A stretch of 49,438 nucleotides of DNA from CAZSSM01 sp964609385. Its GTDB lineage: Bacteria > Planctomycetota > Planctomycetia > Isosphaerales > Isosphaeraceae. How positions within the stretch are numbered: position 1 is the stretch's first letter; each line of letters begins with the position of its first letter. The translations under genes were made by a program, and so were the position numbers. Positions 35,987-44,445 of this stretch are shown here, piece by piece. The notes under the pieces were generated by a model, which ran no database searches, was not told the DNA's origin, and saw only the letters and a list, made by a program, of their open reading frames with translations. The stretch spans positions 1 to 49,438 of the forward strand of contig CAZSSM010000053.1 of NCBI GenBank assembly GCA_964609385.1, read 5' to 3'.

Positions 35987-36862
35987 TCACTGGTTGGAGT
36001 TAAGTTGAGACAACGGTGAGCCCATCGTAGTGATCGCCCCGTCGAGCTGGTTCAAATAGGCTTCCAAGTTTCGAGCGTTCCCAAGGGAGCTTCGGCGGCG
36101 GACGATGTCCAGGGCCGAGTTGCCCAATGGATAGAGGATTTGCTTGGCTTCGATTGCCAGCGCCGTGCTGGACTGCCCCTCATCGAGATAGTCCTGATAC
36201 ATCTGCATGGTGATCTCATCGAGTTGGGCTTTCTGCTCGTCCAGTTTGATCAGGTCGGGCATGATCGACGGCCATCGGACCCGTCCGTTCTCGTTGAGGA
36301 CGCTCGACGGTTTGACCGGTTGCGTTTCTCGCTGGGCGTCTTCCAATGCATATTTGCGTTGTTCATCCATGACGAGCTTTTGGTTGCGAAGGGCCTGATT
36401 GATCGCCTTCTGGCGGGTGAGTAGAGCCTCCTGACTCTGTCGAGCGGCCTTGGCCTGTGTGAGGTTAAACCGGGCTTGTGATCGAGCATATTGCTGCTCA
36501 CGCATCATCGCCGCATCGTAGGCGGTGACACCCGGGGAGGATCCGTATCCGTAGTAGCCCCCATATCCATAGACGGGTCCGTAGATCGGTGCCCCGTACC
36601 CGTAGTAGGGACCGTATCCATAGCCAAAGCCCCAAGTCGGAACAACGATTCCGCCAAACCCGACGGACCCCTGGGAACGGAATCCCGAGGCGATGCCCGA
36701 ACCCTTTGGGCCGGCGGAAATGCCCGACCCCTTCGGCCCGGCCGAGATCCCTTGGGCCTGCGCGGTCGAACTCAATACCGGCAAAAGGCCGATAGCCAGC
36801 ACCCAAACGCGAGCGTCAAGACCGAACCGGACATGGGTTGCGAATGATTTGAGAGACTGCAT
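35987..36862 (-). CDS. Exported Gly/Tyr-rich protein with helical C-terminal half
   Basis: The product has about 291 residues. The signal peptide ends near LSSTAQAQ. A tandem 9-residue repeat (GISAGPKGS twice) leads into a Gly/Tyr-rich segment (PYYGYGAPIYGPVYGYGGYYG). The second half is predicted to be helical and rich in Gln, Arg and Lys (QARFNLTQAKAARQSQEAL). No known domain was recognised; similar hypothetical proteins are frequent in planctomycetes. The Gly/Tyr part may be sticky or surface-exposed, which is inference. The ATG at 36862 has GGAG 10 bases upstream and starts the signal peptide correctly; longer frames are rejected. Confidence 0.75.
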   Translation of the reverse strand: MQSLKSFATHVRFGLDARVWVLAIGLLPVLSSTAQAQGISAGPKGSGISAGPKGSGIASGFRSQGSVGFGGIVVPTWGFGYGYGPYYGYGAPIYGPVYGYGGYYGYGSSPGVTAYDAAMMREQQYARSQARFNLTQAKAARQSQEALLTRQKAINQALRNQKLVMDEQRKYALEDAQRETQPVKPSSVLNENGRVRWPSIMPDLIKLDEQKAQLDEITMQMYQDYLDEGQSSTALAIEAKQILYPLGNSALDIVRRRSSLGNARNLEAYLNQLDGAITTMGSPLSQLNSNQ

Positions 36863-37234
36863 GGCTGTCGATCTCCGCCAATCGTTTCGATGCGGTTGCT
36901 GAACGCTCGCGAGCGACCCGATGGTGCGATTTAACACATCGGCTCCTACTATTGGACGCGACGTACGGCCTCCATTATTTCGTCTCGATCTCTGGAAAAC
37001 CAGGCGATGCCCATCCGTCCCGGCCACGGAGCCAAGAGCGATCGACCTACCTCGTGATGACGCGGTCCAGCGATCGAAAGCCAAGAATACCCACGCTGCG
37101 ACGACCGAAACGCGAAACGCTACGACTCTTTTCACTTGGTACACTCAACAATCTAGGCCTGGTTTTCTTTTCCTCTACCAGGAACGATCAAGCCAAGCCA
37201 ATGCGTCCTGCGCACGTTCGGAGGAGATTTCCCT
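36863..37234. other. Divergent spacer
   Basis: This stretch separates the minus-strand Gly/Tyr-rich gene from the plus-strand DUF1501 gene and must hold both promoters. The open frames running through it have no domain similarity. No convincing operator was found. GAGGAG at 37221-37226 is the ribosome-binding site of the DUF1501 gene. Confidence 0.45.
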
Positions 37235-38692
37235 GTGGTTGATCGAGAATCACGTTCGAGCCTCGCTCCGCAGGGACCATCGCGGCGGTCGTTCCTCTGG
37301 CGAAGCGCGCACGGGTTTGGGGCGCTCGCCCTGTCGTCGATGCTTCGGGAGACGGGATTTGCCTCGACGGGTGCCGACTCTCAAACGAACCCCACACTGC
37401 GATCCGGTCGGGTCCACCACCAACCCCGAGCGCGTCGTGTCATTTTCCTTTACATGGATGGCGGGCCGTCCCAGGTCGACACGTTCGATCCCAAACCGCG
37501 ACTCGACCGCGAGAACGGCCAGCCGATCGGGATGGACGTCCCACAAACCCAGTTCGACAACGTCGGGACGGTCTTGAAATCCCCATGGACCTTCCGACGT
37601 CGAGGGCGAAGTGGGATCCCGATCAGTGATCTCCTTCCGGAGATCGCCCAACAAGCCGACCAACTCTGCATTATCCGCTCGATGGTCGCCAACTTCTCCG
37701 AGCACACCAATGCCAACTACTTCCTTCACACCGGACATGGGCTTCAAGGACGGCCCAGCATGGGGGCCTGGCTCAGTTACGGACTCGGTTCGGAGTCGCA
37801 GAACCTGCCCGGCTTCGTGGTCCTGAATGGTGGCTTGATCCCACCTGGCGGTCACGACTGCTTCCACAGCGGATTTCTCCCGGCCAGTCACCAGGGATCC
37901 GTCTTCCAACCGGGCGACCCGCCTGTGGCCAACATTCAAGGACTCGATGCCGCGCGGGGACCGCGCGTCCAGCGTCGGAAGCTTGACCTGCTTCGCGGCC
38001 TGGACCGGCTCGACGTCGAGCGCTCCGGTCCGCACGATGCCCTCGAGGCTGCGATCGCCAACTACGAGTTGGCCTTCCGGATGCAAACGGCCGTCCCCGA
38101 GCTGACCGACCTCAATGGCGAGACCCGAGCGACTCGACGTCTCTACGGGTTCGATGCGCCTGACCCCAACACGCGGATTTACGCCCGGCAATGCCTGCTG
38201 GCACGCCGCCTGGTCGAGCGAGGCGTCCGCTTCGTCGAGCTGACCTGTCCGCGAGTCGATGGGGCAGACCGTTGGGATCAGCACAGCGGCTTGATCCGAG
38301 GTCACGAGGCCAACGCTCGCGCTGTCGACCAACCGATCGCCGGCCTCCTCGTTGACCTCAAGTCACGCGGCTTGCTCGAGGAGACCCTGGTGATTTGGGC
38401 CGGCGAGTTCGGACGAACCCCGATGGCTCAGGGCAAGGACGGTCGCGACCACAACCCGTATGGCTTCTCAATCTGGATGGCCGGCGGAGGCGTCCGTGGC
38501 GGCCACATTCACGGTGCCACCGACGAATACGGCTACTACGCCGTCCAGGATCGCGTCGAGGTCCACGACCTTCACGCAACGATGCTCCACCTGCTCGGGA
38601 TCGACCACACCCAACTGACCTACCGTTTCAGCGGTCGCGACATGCGGTTGACCGATGTGCATGGCCATGTTGTCGAGTCGATCTTGGCCTGA
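37235..38692 (+). CDS. DUF1501 family protein with Tat signal
   Basis: The product has 485 residues. A twin-arginine signal (SRRSFLWRSAHGFGALAL, Arg17-Arg18) precedes a DUF1501 domain: FLYMDGGPSQVDTFDPKP, HTNANYFLHTGHG, and WAGEFGRTPMAQGKDGRDH. The fold is related to alkaline phosphatase/sulfatase-like hydrolases, and the family is exported folded. DUF1501 genes usually pair with DUF1549/DUF1553 genes; here the partner-type gene ends at 31337, with four unrelated genes between. The GTG at 37235 is preceded by GAGGAG with 8-base spacing, a clear non-ATG start. Confidence 0.93.
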   Translation: MVDRESRSSLAPQGPSRRSFLWRSAHGFGALALSSMLRETGFASTGADSQTNPTLRSGRVHHQPRARRVIFLYMDGGPSQVDTFDPKPRLDRENGQPIGMDVPQTQFDNVGTVLKSPWTFRRRGRSGIPISDLLPEIAQQADQLCIIRSMVANFSEHTNANYFLHTGHGLQGRPSMGAWLSYGLGSESQNLPGFVVLNGGLIPPGGHDCFHSGFLPASHQGSVFQPGDPPVANIQGLDAARGPRVQRRKLDLLRGLDRLDVERSGPHDALEAAIANYELAFRMQTAVPELTDLNGETRATRRLYGFDAPDPNTRIYARQCLLARRLVERGVRFVELTCPRVDGADRWDQHSGLIRGHEANARAVDQPIAGLLVDLKSRGLLEETLVIWAGEFGRTPMAQGKDGRDHNPYGFSIWMAGGGVRGGHIHGATDEYGYYAVQDRVEVHDLHATMLHLLGIDHTQLTYRFSGRDMRLTDVHGHVVESILA

Positions 38693-38766
38693 GTCGCGAG
38701 GTCGTACCCGATGGTCGTCCTGCTTAAGGAAGCGGTCGACGACATCGATGCCAACGGAACTCTTCG

Positions 38767-39318
38767 ATGTTTCAGACGCTGCTCGTATTGTTCATCCTGA
38801 CCCCGATCGTCGAGATCTGGCTGATCGTCCGCGTCCATACCGCCGTGGCCGAGTCTGGTGGAGTCGACACCGCCTGGTTGGTGACGATCAGCAGCATCGT
38901 TCTGACGGGGATCCTCGGCAGTCACTTGGCCCGCGCCCAAGGGCTTCAGACGCTCCGGAGCTACAACGACGCCTTGCGTCAGGGCCGATTTCCGGGGGAT
39001 GCGATCATCGATGGTCTGATGATTCTGGTCGGAGGTGCCTTGCTGTTGACGCCGGGCTATGCCACGGACGCCCTTGGGTTCAGCCTTCTGATCCCATGGA
39101 CGCGCGCCTTGCATCGGCGAGTCTGGAAATCGTATCTCAACCGGCACGTCCAAGACGGGGTGATCCGGTTCGAGACCCGGTTTTCCCCGGATCAAGGTCG
39201 CAGCGACCCGACCGATCGAGCACACCAGCCACGTTCTTCCGAACCGCTCTCCGGTCAGGTCATCGATGTCGATCCCGTTCGGCCTGATGAGGAACCGGGA
39301 CGCCGATCGCACGAGTGA
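38767..39318 (+). CDS. fxsA: FxsA family membrane protein
   Basis: The product has 183 residues. FxsA features are clear: an N-terminal helix (LLVLFILTPIVEIWLIVRV), a second (SSIVLTGILGSHLARAQG), the loop RQGRFPGDAIIDGLMILVGGALLLTPGYATDALGF, quoted here only as its outer parts RQGRFPGD and LLLTPGYATD, and a charged cytosolic tail. In E. coli the protein relieves F-exclusion of phage T7; its cellular role is unclear. The tail of about 60 residues is polar and longer than the core needs. The ATG at 38767 has GGA 8 bases upstream. It starts 74 bases after the DUF1501 stop. Confidence 0.9.
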   Translation: MFQTLLVLFILTPIVEIWLIVRVHTAVAESGGVDTAWLVTISSIVLTGILGSHLARAQGLQTLRSYNDALRQGRFPGDAIIDGLMILVGGALLLTPGYATDALGFSLLIPWTRALHRRVWKSYLNRHVQDGVIRFETRFSPDQGRSDPTDRAHQPRSSEPLSGQVIDVDPVRPDEEPGRRSHE

Positions 39319-39448
39319 TTTGTTCCCGATCATCCCGTCCCGATGCACGACGAGTCGACCATCGAGCAGGGCCGAGAACCCGGCTTGTCGGACCGGAGCG
39401 ATCCCGGCATACTCGCGGCCACAACGAAGCAATCCAGAGGGGAACGTC

Positions 39449-40651
39449 ATGGACGACTGGCTCCCGGGGGGCGTTGGCGGGCGGATGTCGCTGGTCGTCC
39501 CGATCCACAATGAGCGTGAGAACCTGCCCGAACTGGTCGAGCGGCTCCAGGCGGTGATGGACCGCCTGGCTTTCGAGGACTTCGAGTGCCTGCTCGTCTC
39601 TGACGGCAGCGATGACGGCTCGGAGAGCTGGATCGAGCGGCTCGTAGAGCAGGATGGTCGGTTCATCGGCCTGATTCTCAGCCGACGTTTTGGGCATCAA
39701 GCGGCCGTGTCGATCGGGCTCGAGCACGCGACCGGCGAGGTGATTGCCGTGCTCGACGGGGATCTCCAAGACCCTCCCGAGTGCCTGATCGACCTCGTCG
39801 GGGCCTTAGAGCAAGGCGCCGACGTTGCCTTCGGGGTCCGTCGTGACCGCAAGGAGGGCCCGCTCAAGCGATTGGCCTATGCGGGCTTCTACCGAATTCT
39901 CCGCGCGACTTCTGAGATCACGATCCCGCTCGACGCAGGTGACTTCTGCTGCCTTCGGAGACCCGTGCTCAACGCGATCCTCCGGCTTCCCGAGCGGAAC
40001 CGATTCGTCCGTGGGATCCGCGCCTGGGTGGGATTCGAGCAAGTTGGCGTCCCCTACGAGCGCCATGCCCGAAGCGCCGGGGAATCGAAGTACTCCTGGA
40101 TCCAACTGTTCCGGCTGGCCACCGATGGCCTCTTCGGGTTCACGAGCCTGCCAATCCGTGCGATCCAAACCCTTGGATTGACGATCGTGCTGCTCGCCGC
40201 CGTCTGGGCATTTGGCCTGGGACTCTTGAGCCTCGGCGTTCTGGGAACGAATACCGCAGATCGAACGACATCGAGTTCAATTTGGTTGATTCAAGGAATC
40301 TGGTCGGCGATCGGCCTCGGACTGCTCGCAGCCGGAATCCTCGGTGAATACCTGATCCGGATCCTCGATGAGGCTCGTGATCGACCGACCGCCCTGGTTC
40401 GCCGCGAACTCCGAAGCACCATCGTGGGCGATGACGGTCGTGCGCCGAACGTCCATCGGTCCGACCCCGGTCAAGCGTCGGCGATCGGGAGGCCCCGACT
40501 CGTCAGTCACATGGGGGTCGAGCCCATGGACACGCATGAGCCGTCCACCAGGAGTCCCAAGACATGCTGGCGGCTTATCGCGACCGATACGCCCGACTCT
40601 ATCGCCAACACTGGTGGTGGCGTGCCCGCGAGCGAACCCTCCTCGATGTGA
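39449..40651 (+). CDS. Family-2 glycosyltransferase (DPM1/GtrB-like)
   Basis: The product has 400 residues. The GT2 domain (about 12-225) has SLVVPIHNERENLPELV, DGSDDGS, the DGDLQDPP metal/nucleotide motif (Asp103-Asp105) and a GESKYSW segment. Two C-terminal membrane helices (about 238-262 and 280-305) match polyprenyl-phosphate glycosyltransferases such as GtrB or DPM1. It likely transfers a sugar to undecaprenyl phosphate at the inner membrane for glycan or glycolipid building. The ATG at 39449 has GAGGGG 6 bases upstream. The last 88 bases overlap the methyltransferase gene in another frame; the tail there is polar and unconserved. Confidence 0.9.
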   Translation: MDDWLPGGVGGRMSLVVPIHNERENLPELVERLQAVMDRLAFEDFECLLVSDGSDDGSESWIERLVEQDGRFIGLILSRRFGHQAAVSIGLEHATGEVIAVLDGDLQDPPECLIDLVGALEQGADVAFGVRRDRKEGPLKRLAYAGFYRILRATSEITIPLDAGDFCCLRRPVLNAILRLPERNRFVRGIRAWVGFEQVGVPYERHARSAGESKYSWIQLFRLATDGLFGFTSLPIRAIQTLGLTIVLLAAVWAFGLGLLSLGVLGTNTADRTTSSSIWLIQGIWSAIGLGLLAAGILGEYLIRILDEARDRPTALVRRELRSTIVGDDGRAPNVHRSDPGQASAIGRPRLVSHMGVEPMDTHEPSTRSPKTCWRLIATDTPDSIANTGGGVPASEPSSM

Positions 40652-41403
40652 TCGCCTCGCGAAGGCTCGGCCCACCGGACCAAGTCGAGATCCTCGATGT
40701 CGGCTGCGGCGATGCGCTCTTCTTTCCCGAACTGGCTCGATTCGGTCGAGTTTCGGGCATCGAAGTCGATCCCGAGGCTGTCGATCTGGCCAATCCCTGG
40801 TCGGACCGAATCCGACACGAGCCGGCAGGCCACCCTCGACATCGGGACTGGCTCGGAACCTTCGACTTGATCACCGCCCTCGATGTCCTCGAACATATCG
40901 CGGACGATCGTCGAACCGTCCGCGATCTGGTCGCCATGCTCCGTCCCGGCGGCCACCTGATCCTCACTGTCCCGGCCTTACCGATCCTCTGGGACCAGCA
41001 CGACGTCCTCAACGCCCATCATCGGCGCTACACCCGACGATTACTCCAGGACCTACTGGAGCATACCGACCTCATCATTGAGCGGGTCGATTACCTCTTC
41101 GCCAGCCTCGTCGCACCGAAGCTGGCCATGGCTTGGCTCAACCGGTTCCGCAGCCGCGCGGTGCCCCAGGATGAAATCCCCGCAGGTTGGGTTAACCGAC
41201 TTCTAGAACGCGTTCTGAGCTGGGATGCGGCCCTAGGCATGCGAGTCCGGATTCCATTCGGCACATCGGTCCTGGCGATCGCTCGACGGCGGAATCAGTC
41301 GTTGAGCATCGACGATCCATCCGAGAACCGACCGACACCCGCATCTCGATCGAGCGTTTCGCATCAAGTCTCTTCAGCGCGAGCCCCTTGTCCTTCGAAG
41401 TGA
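40564..41403 (+). CDS. Class I SAM-dependent methyltransferase
   Basis: The product has 279 residues. Motif I is ILDVGCGDALFF (about 43-54), the motif II acidic residue lies in GIEVDPEAV, and DLITALDVLEHI with MLRPGGHLILTVPAL marks the SAM-binding Rossmann fold of the Methyltransf_11/23 type. The C-terminal part holds a hydrophobic stretch (LFASLVAPKLAMAWL), seen in methyltransferases working on lipid-linked substrates. The overlap with the glycosyltransferase gene points to joint action on one glycan or lipid carrier. The ATG at 40564 has AGGAG 9 bases upstream. Its 3' end touches a decayed acetyltransferase gene on the other strand. Confidence 0.9.
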   Translation: MLAAYRDRYARLYRQHWWWRARERTLLDVIASRRLGPPDQVEILDVGCGDALFFPELARFGRVSGIEVDPEAVDLANPWSDRIRHEPAGHPRHRDWLGTFDLITALDVLEHIADDRRTVRDLVAMLRPGGHLILTVPALPILWDQHDVLNAHHRRYTRRLLQDLLEHTDLIIERVDYLFASLVAPKLAMAWLNRFRSRAVPQDEIPAGWVNRLLERVLSWDAALGMRVRIPFGTSVLAIARRRNQSLSIDDPSENRPTPASRSSVSHQVSSARAPCPSK

Positions 41404-41660
41404 CGGAGTCGGGGATTTCGGTCCGCTTGGACAAGTCCAAAGACAAACACTCCCCGGTGGTTGAACTCCAAGGTCTCATATCTGCCGATACCCACGACTT
41501 CGTCGTCCTCTTCGACGACGAAGTTCGGGCTGTCTGGATCATTCAGACAAAGGCAAAGCCAACGCTTCTCGGAGGAATCGAAGTGGGTCGGAACGTTGCT
41601 CCAGAATGCCAACTGCACGGCGGCACGGTCCGTCACTTCGTACGGGCGGATGCGACCCAC
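41364..41660 (-). pseudogene. Truncated GNAT acetyltransferase relic
   Basis: The first 80 codons read like a GNAT N-acetyltransferase: IRPYEVTDRAAVQLAFWSNV, then PNFVVEEDDEVVGIGRYE and VFVFGLVQADRN. The acetyl-CoA-binding (R/Q)xxGxG/A region expected next is missing in frame. After HFEGQGA the frame stops, while a neighbouring frame reads KGLALKRLDAKRSIEM, which would fit the next helix, suggesting a frameshift. The relic runs into the 3' end of the methyltransferase gene. The start (GTG near 41660) has no clear ribosome-binding site. I call it a decayed gene; a very short functional protein is less likely. Confidence 0.5.
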
Positions 41661-41694
41661 GATCAGTTTTCTCGACTTCGCGGGATAGGTGGAT

Positions 41695-43146
41695 TTAGCT
41701 CGTGAAGACCCAGCGGATCATCTGGCGGATATCCGCTCCCTTGCCTTGCATCAGGATGCCCACCCGGAAGATCCGGCCGCCCGCATAGAGGAACGCCAGT
41801 GTCGTCAGCATGGTTCCTAGCGACCCAATCAGCAGTTGCCAACTTGGCACGCCCGGCGGAATGCTCATCCGCATGATCATCAGCATCGGGGTGGCTGTCG
41901 GGAAGAGCGATAATCCGGTGGCGAAGCTGCTGTTTGGTTCGCGGAGCACGACTGACATCGCGAACATCGGCAAAGCGACGAGCAACATCACTGGAGCGAC
42001 CATCGTCTGGGCTTCCTTCGAGTCACTGACGGCCGCACCGACGGCCACGAATAAAGCCCCGAACATCAGAATCGCCAGCACCTGGAAGAACGCAAACCAG
42101 GCCATCAATTCCATTGTGATTAGATCGCCATATCCGAACGAGTGCAGGGCGTAGGCTGCGCCTCCCAAGTAGACCGTCAGGATGGTCAACGAGACGCCGA
42201 CCATCCCAAGCAACTTGCCGGTCATCAATTCAATCGGCCGGACCGAGCCAAGCAGGACCTCGGCGATCCGCTGCGTCTTCTCCTCGATCACCCCCTGCAT
42301 CAACGGCGTACTGCCGATCAAGATTATCATGAACATGAGCATCATCAAGGCGATCGGCCGGAGCAGGACGGCCACCTCGTTCTGTTCCTCGGTCTTGGCC
42401 TGTCCGTCGGTCGTGACCCGCTCAGTCAGGCCGGCGCTCCGGAGCGGTAGCGGACTCATTACGGCTTGAACCTGTTCATACGAAAGCCCCAACGCGTCGG
42501 CACGAGCGCGTTGCACCTGTTCGATGACGACCAATCGCGCCCAGTTGCGGAAATCCATGTAGGTTGGTGTATTGCTCTGGTACCGAAGTCCGTAATCGTC
42601 CGGCTCGATCGCGGCTTGCGTCTGTTCCTCAGAGGGTTCGGGCTCGACAGGACCATCGCCGGCCAGGGTTTCGTCTGATGGGGGATCTGGGGCCGTCCCG
42701 GCCACCTCGACCATTGTGGGTGCGATCGGCGGGGCGTTGAGGACCTGAGAGCCGATCTCGAGAAATCCAACCAGCTCGCCGCTTCGGACTCGCTCTGAGA
42801 GGTCCAAGCGGAGTTGGTCGAGGGAGTTCGTGTCCGTGTTGGCGGGCGGATCGACTCGCTCGATCAGAAAGGCCGGTGCGATGAGCTCATCGGTCTCCGG
42901 ATCGGTCGTCTGCTCACGGTTCCGGACCTCAGCAGCTTCAACGATCGCCTCGGCCAGTTGGCCCGACCCGCTACGATCCACCACGGCGAACCGCTTGTCT
43001 TGCAGGTCCTTCTGGTCACCAAGGAGGAGCTGGCCAATCAGGCTCCCCGACATCAGGACCGGCATCAGCACCAGGCTGATGAGGAACGATCGGGTCCGAA
43101 CGGCGGCCAGGTATTCTCGACGCGCCACGATCAGGGTCTTACGCAT
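41695..43146 (-). CDS. ABC-2 type transporter permease (NatB-like)
   Basis: The product has 483 residues. An N-terminal helix (FLISLVLMPVLMSGSLIG) precedes a large extracytoplasmic domain (about 45-255), followed by five or six membrane helices (from about 275). MQGVIEEKTQRIAEVLLGSVRPIELMTGKLLG is the ABC-2 coupling region, cited here by its start MQGVIEEKTQRIAEVLLGS. The layout matches NatB-type permeases, which with NatA extrude Na+ or other small substrates. The ATG at 43146 overlaps the ATPase stop by 8 bases (ATGCGTAA), so the two are coupled. The real substrate is unknown. Confidence 0.9.
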   Translation of the reverse strand: MRKTLIVARREYLAAVRTRSFLISLVLMPVLMSGSLIGQLLLGDQKDLQDKRFAVVDRSGSGQLAEAIVEAAEVRNREQTTDPETDELIAPAFLIERVDPPANTDTNSLDQLRLDLSERVRSGELVGFLEIGSQVLNAPPIAPTMVEVAGTAPDPPSDETLAGDGPVEPEPSEEQTQAAIEPDDYGLRYQSNTPTYMDFRNWARLVVIEQVQRARADALGLSYEQVQAVMSPLPLRSAGLTERVTTDGQAKTEEQNEVAVLLRPIALMMLMFMIILIGSTPLMQGVIEEKTQRIAEVLLGSVRPIELMTGKLLGMVGVSLTILTVYLGGAAYALHSFGYGDLITMELMAWFAFFQVLAILMFGALFVAVGAAVSDSKEAQTMVAPVMLLVALPMFAMSVVLREPNSSFATGLSLFPTATPMLMIMRMSIPPGVPSWQLLIGSLGTMLTTLAFLYAGGRIFRVGILMQGKGADIRQMIRWVFTS

Positions 43147-44113
43147 GGGCGGTCGCCTCCTCGTTCTCTAGGATTTCCGATTCGGGCGCGTTGGGACGCA
43201 TGGCCTCAGGCCCGGCGATTCGCAGGAAAATGTCACGAAGGGTGGGGTGGATCCGCTCAAACTGGAGGAGTTCGCCTCGCGCCAGGAGTTCGCGAATCAG
43301 CGTATCTTGGGAGGCATCGGGCGTTAGTTGGAGTTCCTGCGATTGGCCGAAATCCCGGACTTCGACGACGCCCGGTAGGGCCTCCAGCGAGACCGAAAGC
43401 GATTCCGAGCGCGGTCGGATTCGGATCCGGAGCGTATCGTCGCCGTAGGTCCGTTGGATCTGCTCCAAGGTTCCGTCGAGCACCTTTTGACCCCGATAGA
43501 TCATCAGCAAGGCGTCGCACATCTGCTCGGCGGTGGCCATGTCATGGGTCGAGAAGATCACTGTGGTGCCGCGCTGCTTGAGTTCCAAGACCGCCTGCGA
43601 GAACGCGTCGGCGTTGATAGGGTCGAGCCCACTAAACGGCTCGTCGAGGATGACCAACTCGGGCCGAAAGACGATCGCGGCCAGGAACTGGACCTTCTGG
43701 GCCATCCCTTTGGAGAGTTCCTCGACGCGTTTGTCGATCCAATCATCCAGGGCGAATCGCTCAAGCCACGGTACCAACTCGCGACGATCAAGCCGACATC
43801 CCTTCAAGGAGGCATGGAACTGGAGCAGCTCCCCGACCCGCATTTTCTTGTAGAGGCCACGCTCCTCAGGCAGGTAGCCGACCCGGTCATCGGAAGACTG
43901 AAGCGCGGAGCGACCCAGGACCGTGATGGTCCCAGTGTCCGGGAGCAGGATCCGCATGATCATGCGAAGGGTTGTCGACTTGCCCGAGCCGTTCGGGCCG
44001 AGAAACCCATAGATCGTCCCCGAGGGGACCTCCAGGTTCAGATCGTCGACGGCCAAGAATCTCCCATATCGCTTGGACACACCGTCGATTGTGACTGCAT
44101 GGTTGGTCGTCAT
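43139..44113 (-). CDS. ABC transporter ATPase (NatA-like)
   Basis: The product has 324 residues. Walker A GPNGSGKST (39-47), signature LSKGMAQK (133-140), Walker B LVILDEP (153-159) followed by FSGLDP, and the switch His in FSTHDMATAEQMCD are all present. The C-terminal 90 residues form the DUF4162-type extension usual in NatA-like exporters' ATPases. It powers the overlapping permease. The ATG at 44113 starts at the ABC domain; GGAGAT lies just upstream. A palindrome at 44234-44243, about 120 bases upstream, could be an operator. Confidence 0.93.
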   Translation of the reverse strand: MTTNHAVTIDGVSKRYGRFLAVDDLNLEVPSGTIYGFLGPNGSGKSTTLRMIMRILLPDTGTITVLGRSALQSSDDRVGYLPEERGLYKKMRVGELLQFHASLKGCRLDRRELVPWLERFALDDWIDKRVEELSKGMAQKVQFLAAIVFRPELVILDEPFSGLDPINADAFSQAVLELKQRGTTVIFSTHDMATAEQMCDALLMIYRGQKVLDGTLEQIQRTYGDDTLRIRIRPRSESLSVSLEALPGVVEVRDFGQSQELQLTPDASQDTLIRELLARGELLQFERIHPTLRDIFLRIAGPEAMRPNAPESEILENEEATAHA

Positions 44114-44233
44114 CGCATCTCCTTAGTCTTCCTTCGCTGGGCGGCTTGCGTAGTCTCCCCGGATCCGCGATCGAAATCCAAAGAGTGAAAGCAGAGTGTT
44201 TATCAGGACTTCGTGACTCGAAGGAAATCATTA

Positions 44234-44243
44234 ACAGTACTGT
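44234..44243. promoter_or_regulatory. Palindrome upstream of the ABC operon
   Basis: ACAGTACTGT is a perfect 10-base palindrome, extended imperfectly to TTAACAGTACTGTCAA. It lies about 120 bases upstream of the ATPase start on the minus strand and could bind a dimeric repressor. No regulator gene is adjacent. Chance occurrence is possible. Confidence 0.3.
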
Positions 44244-44416
44244 CAAAGTCGCCAAATTGAGCGGATACAGGGCCATCGATGAGCCTCTGCGCCGTTCCGA
44301 TCACTTAGGTTGGCCAAAGTGATCTCCCGGTGATTTCCCGAGATTTACGCGATTTTCTCATCGAATGAAGTCGACCTTGCTCTCAGATCCAACCGTGATT
44401 CGTCCGCCATAATAGA

Positions 44417-44445
44417 TTGACCTGACTGTCCCGATCAGGTATGGT
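44417..44445 (+). promoter_or_regulatory. Sigma-70-like promoter candidate
   Basis: TTGACC (44417-44422), a 17-base spacer and TATGGT (44440-44445) make a good match to a housekeeping promoter on the plus strand. The spacer overlaps a small inverted repeat (CCTGA at 44421-44425, TCAGG at 44435-44439). The nearest supported plus-strand gene starts at 45312, leaving an 860-base leader, so the target is unclear. Confidence 0.35.

Noticed and set aside
37250..38332. 360-codon minus-strand frame opposite DUF1501
   Set aside because: Shadow of a clear DUF1501 gene; no similarity to any family.
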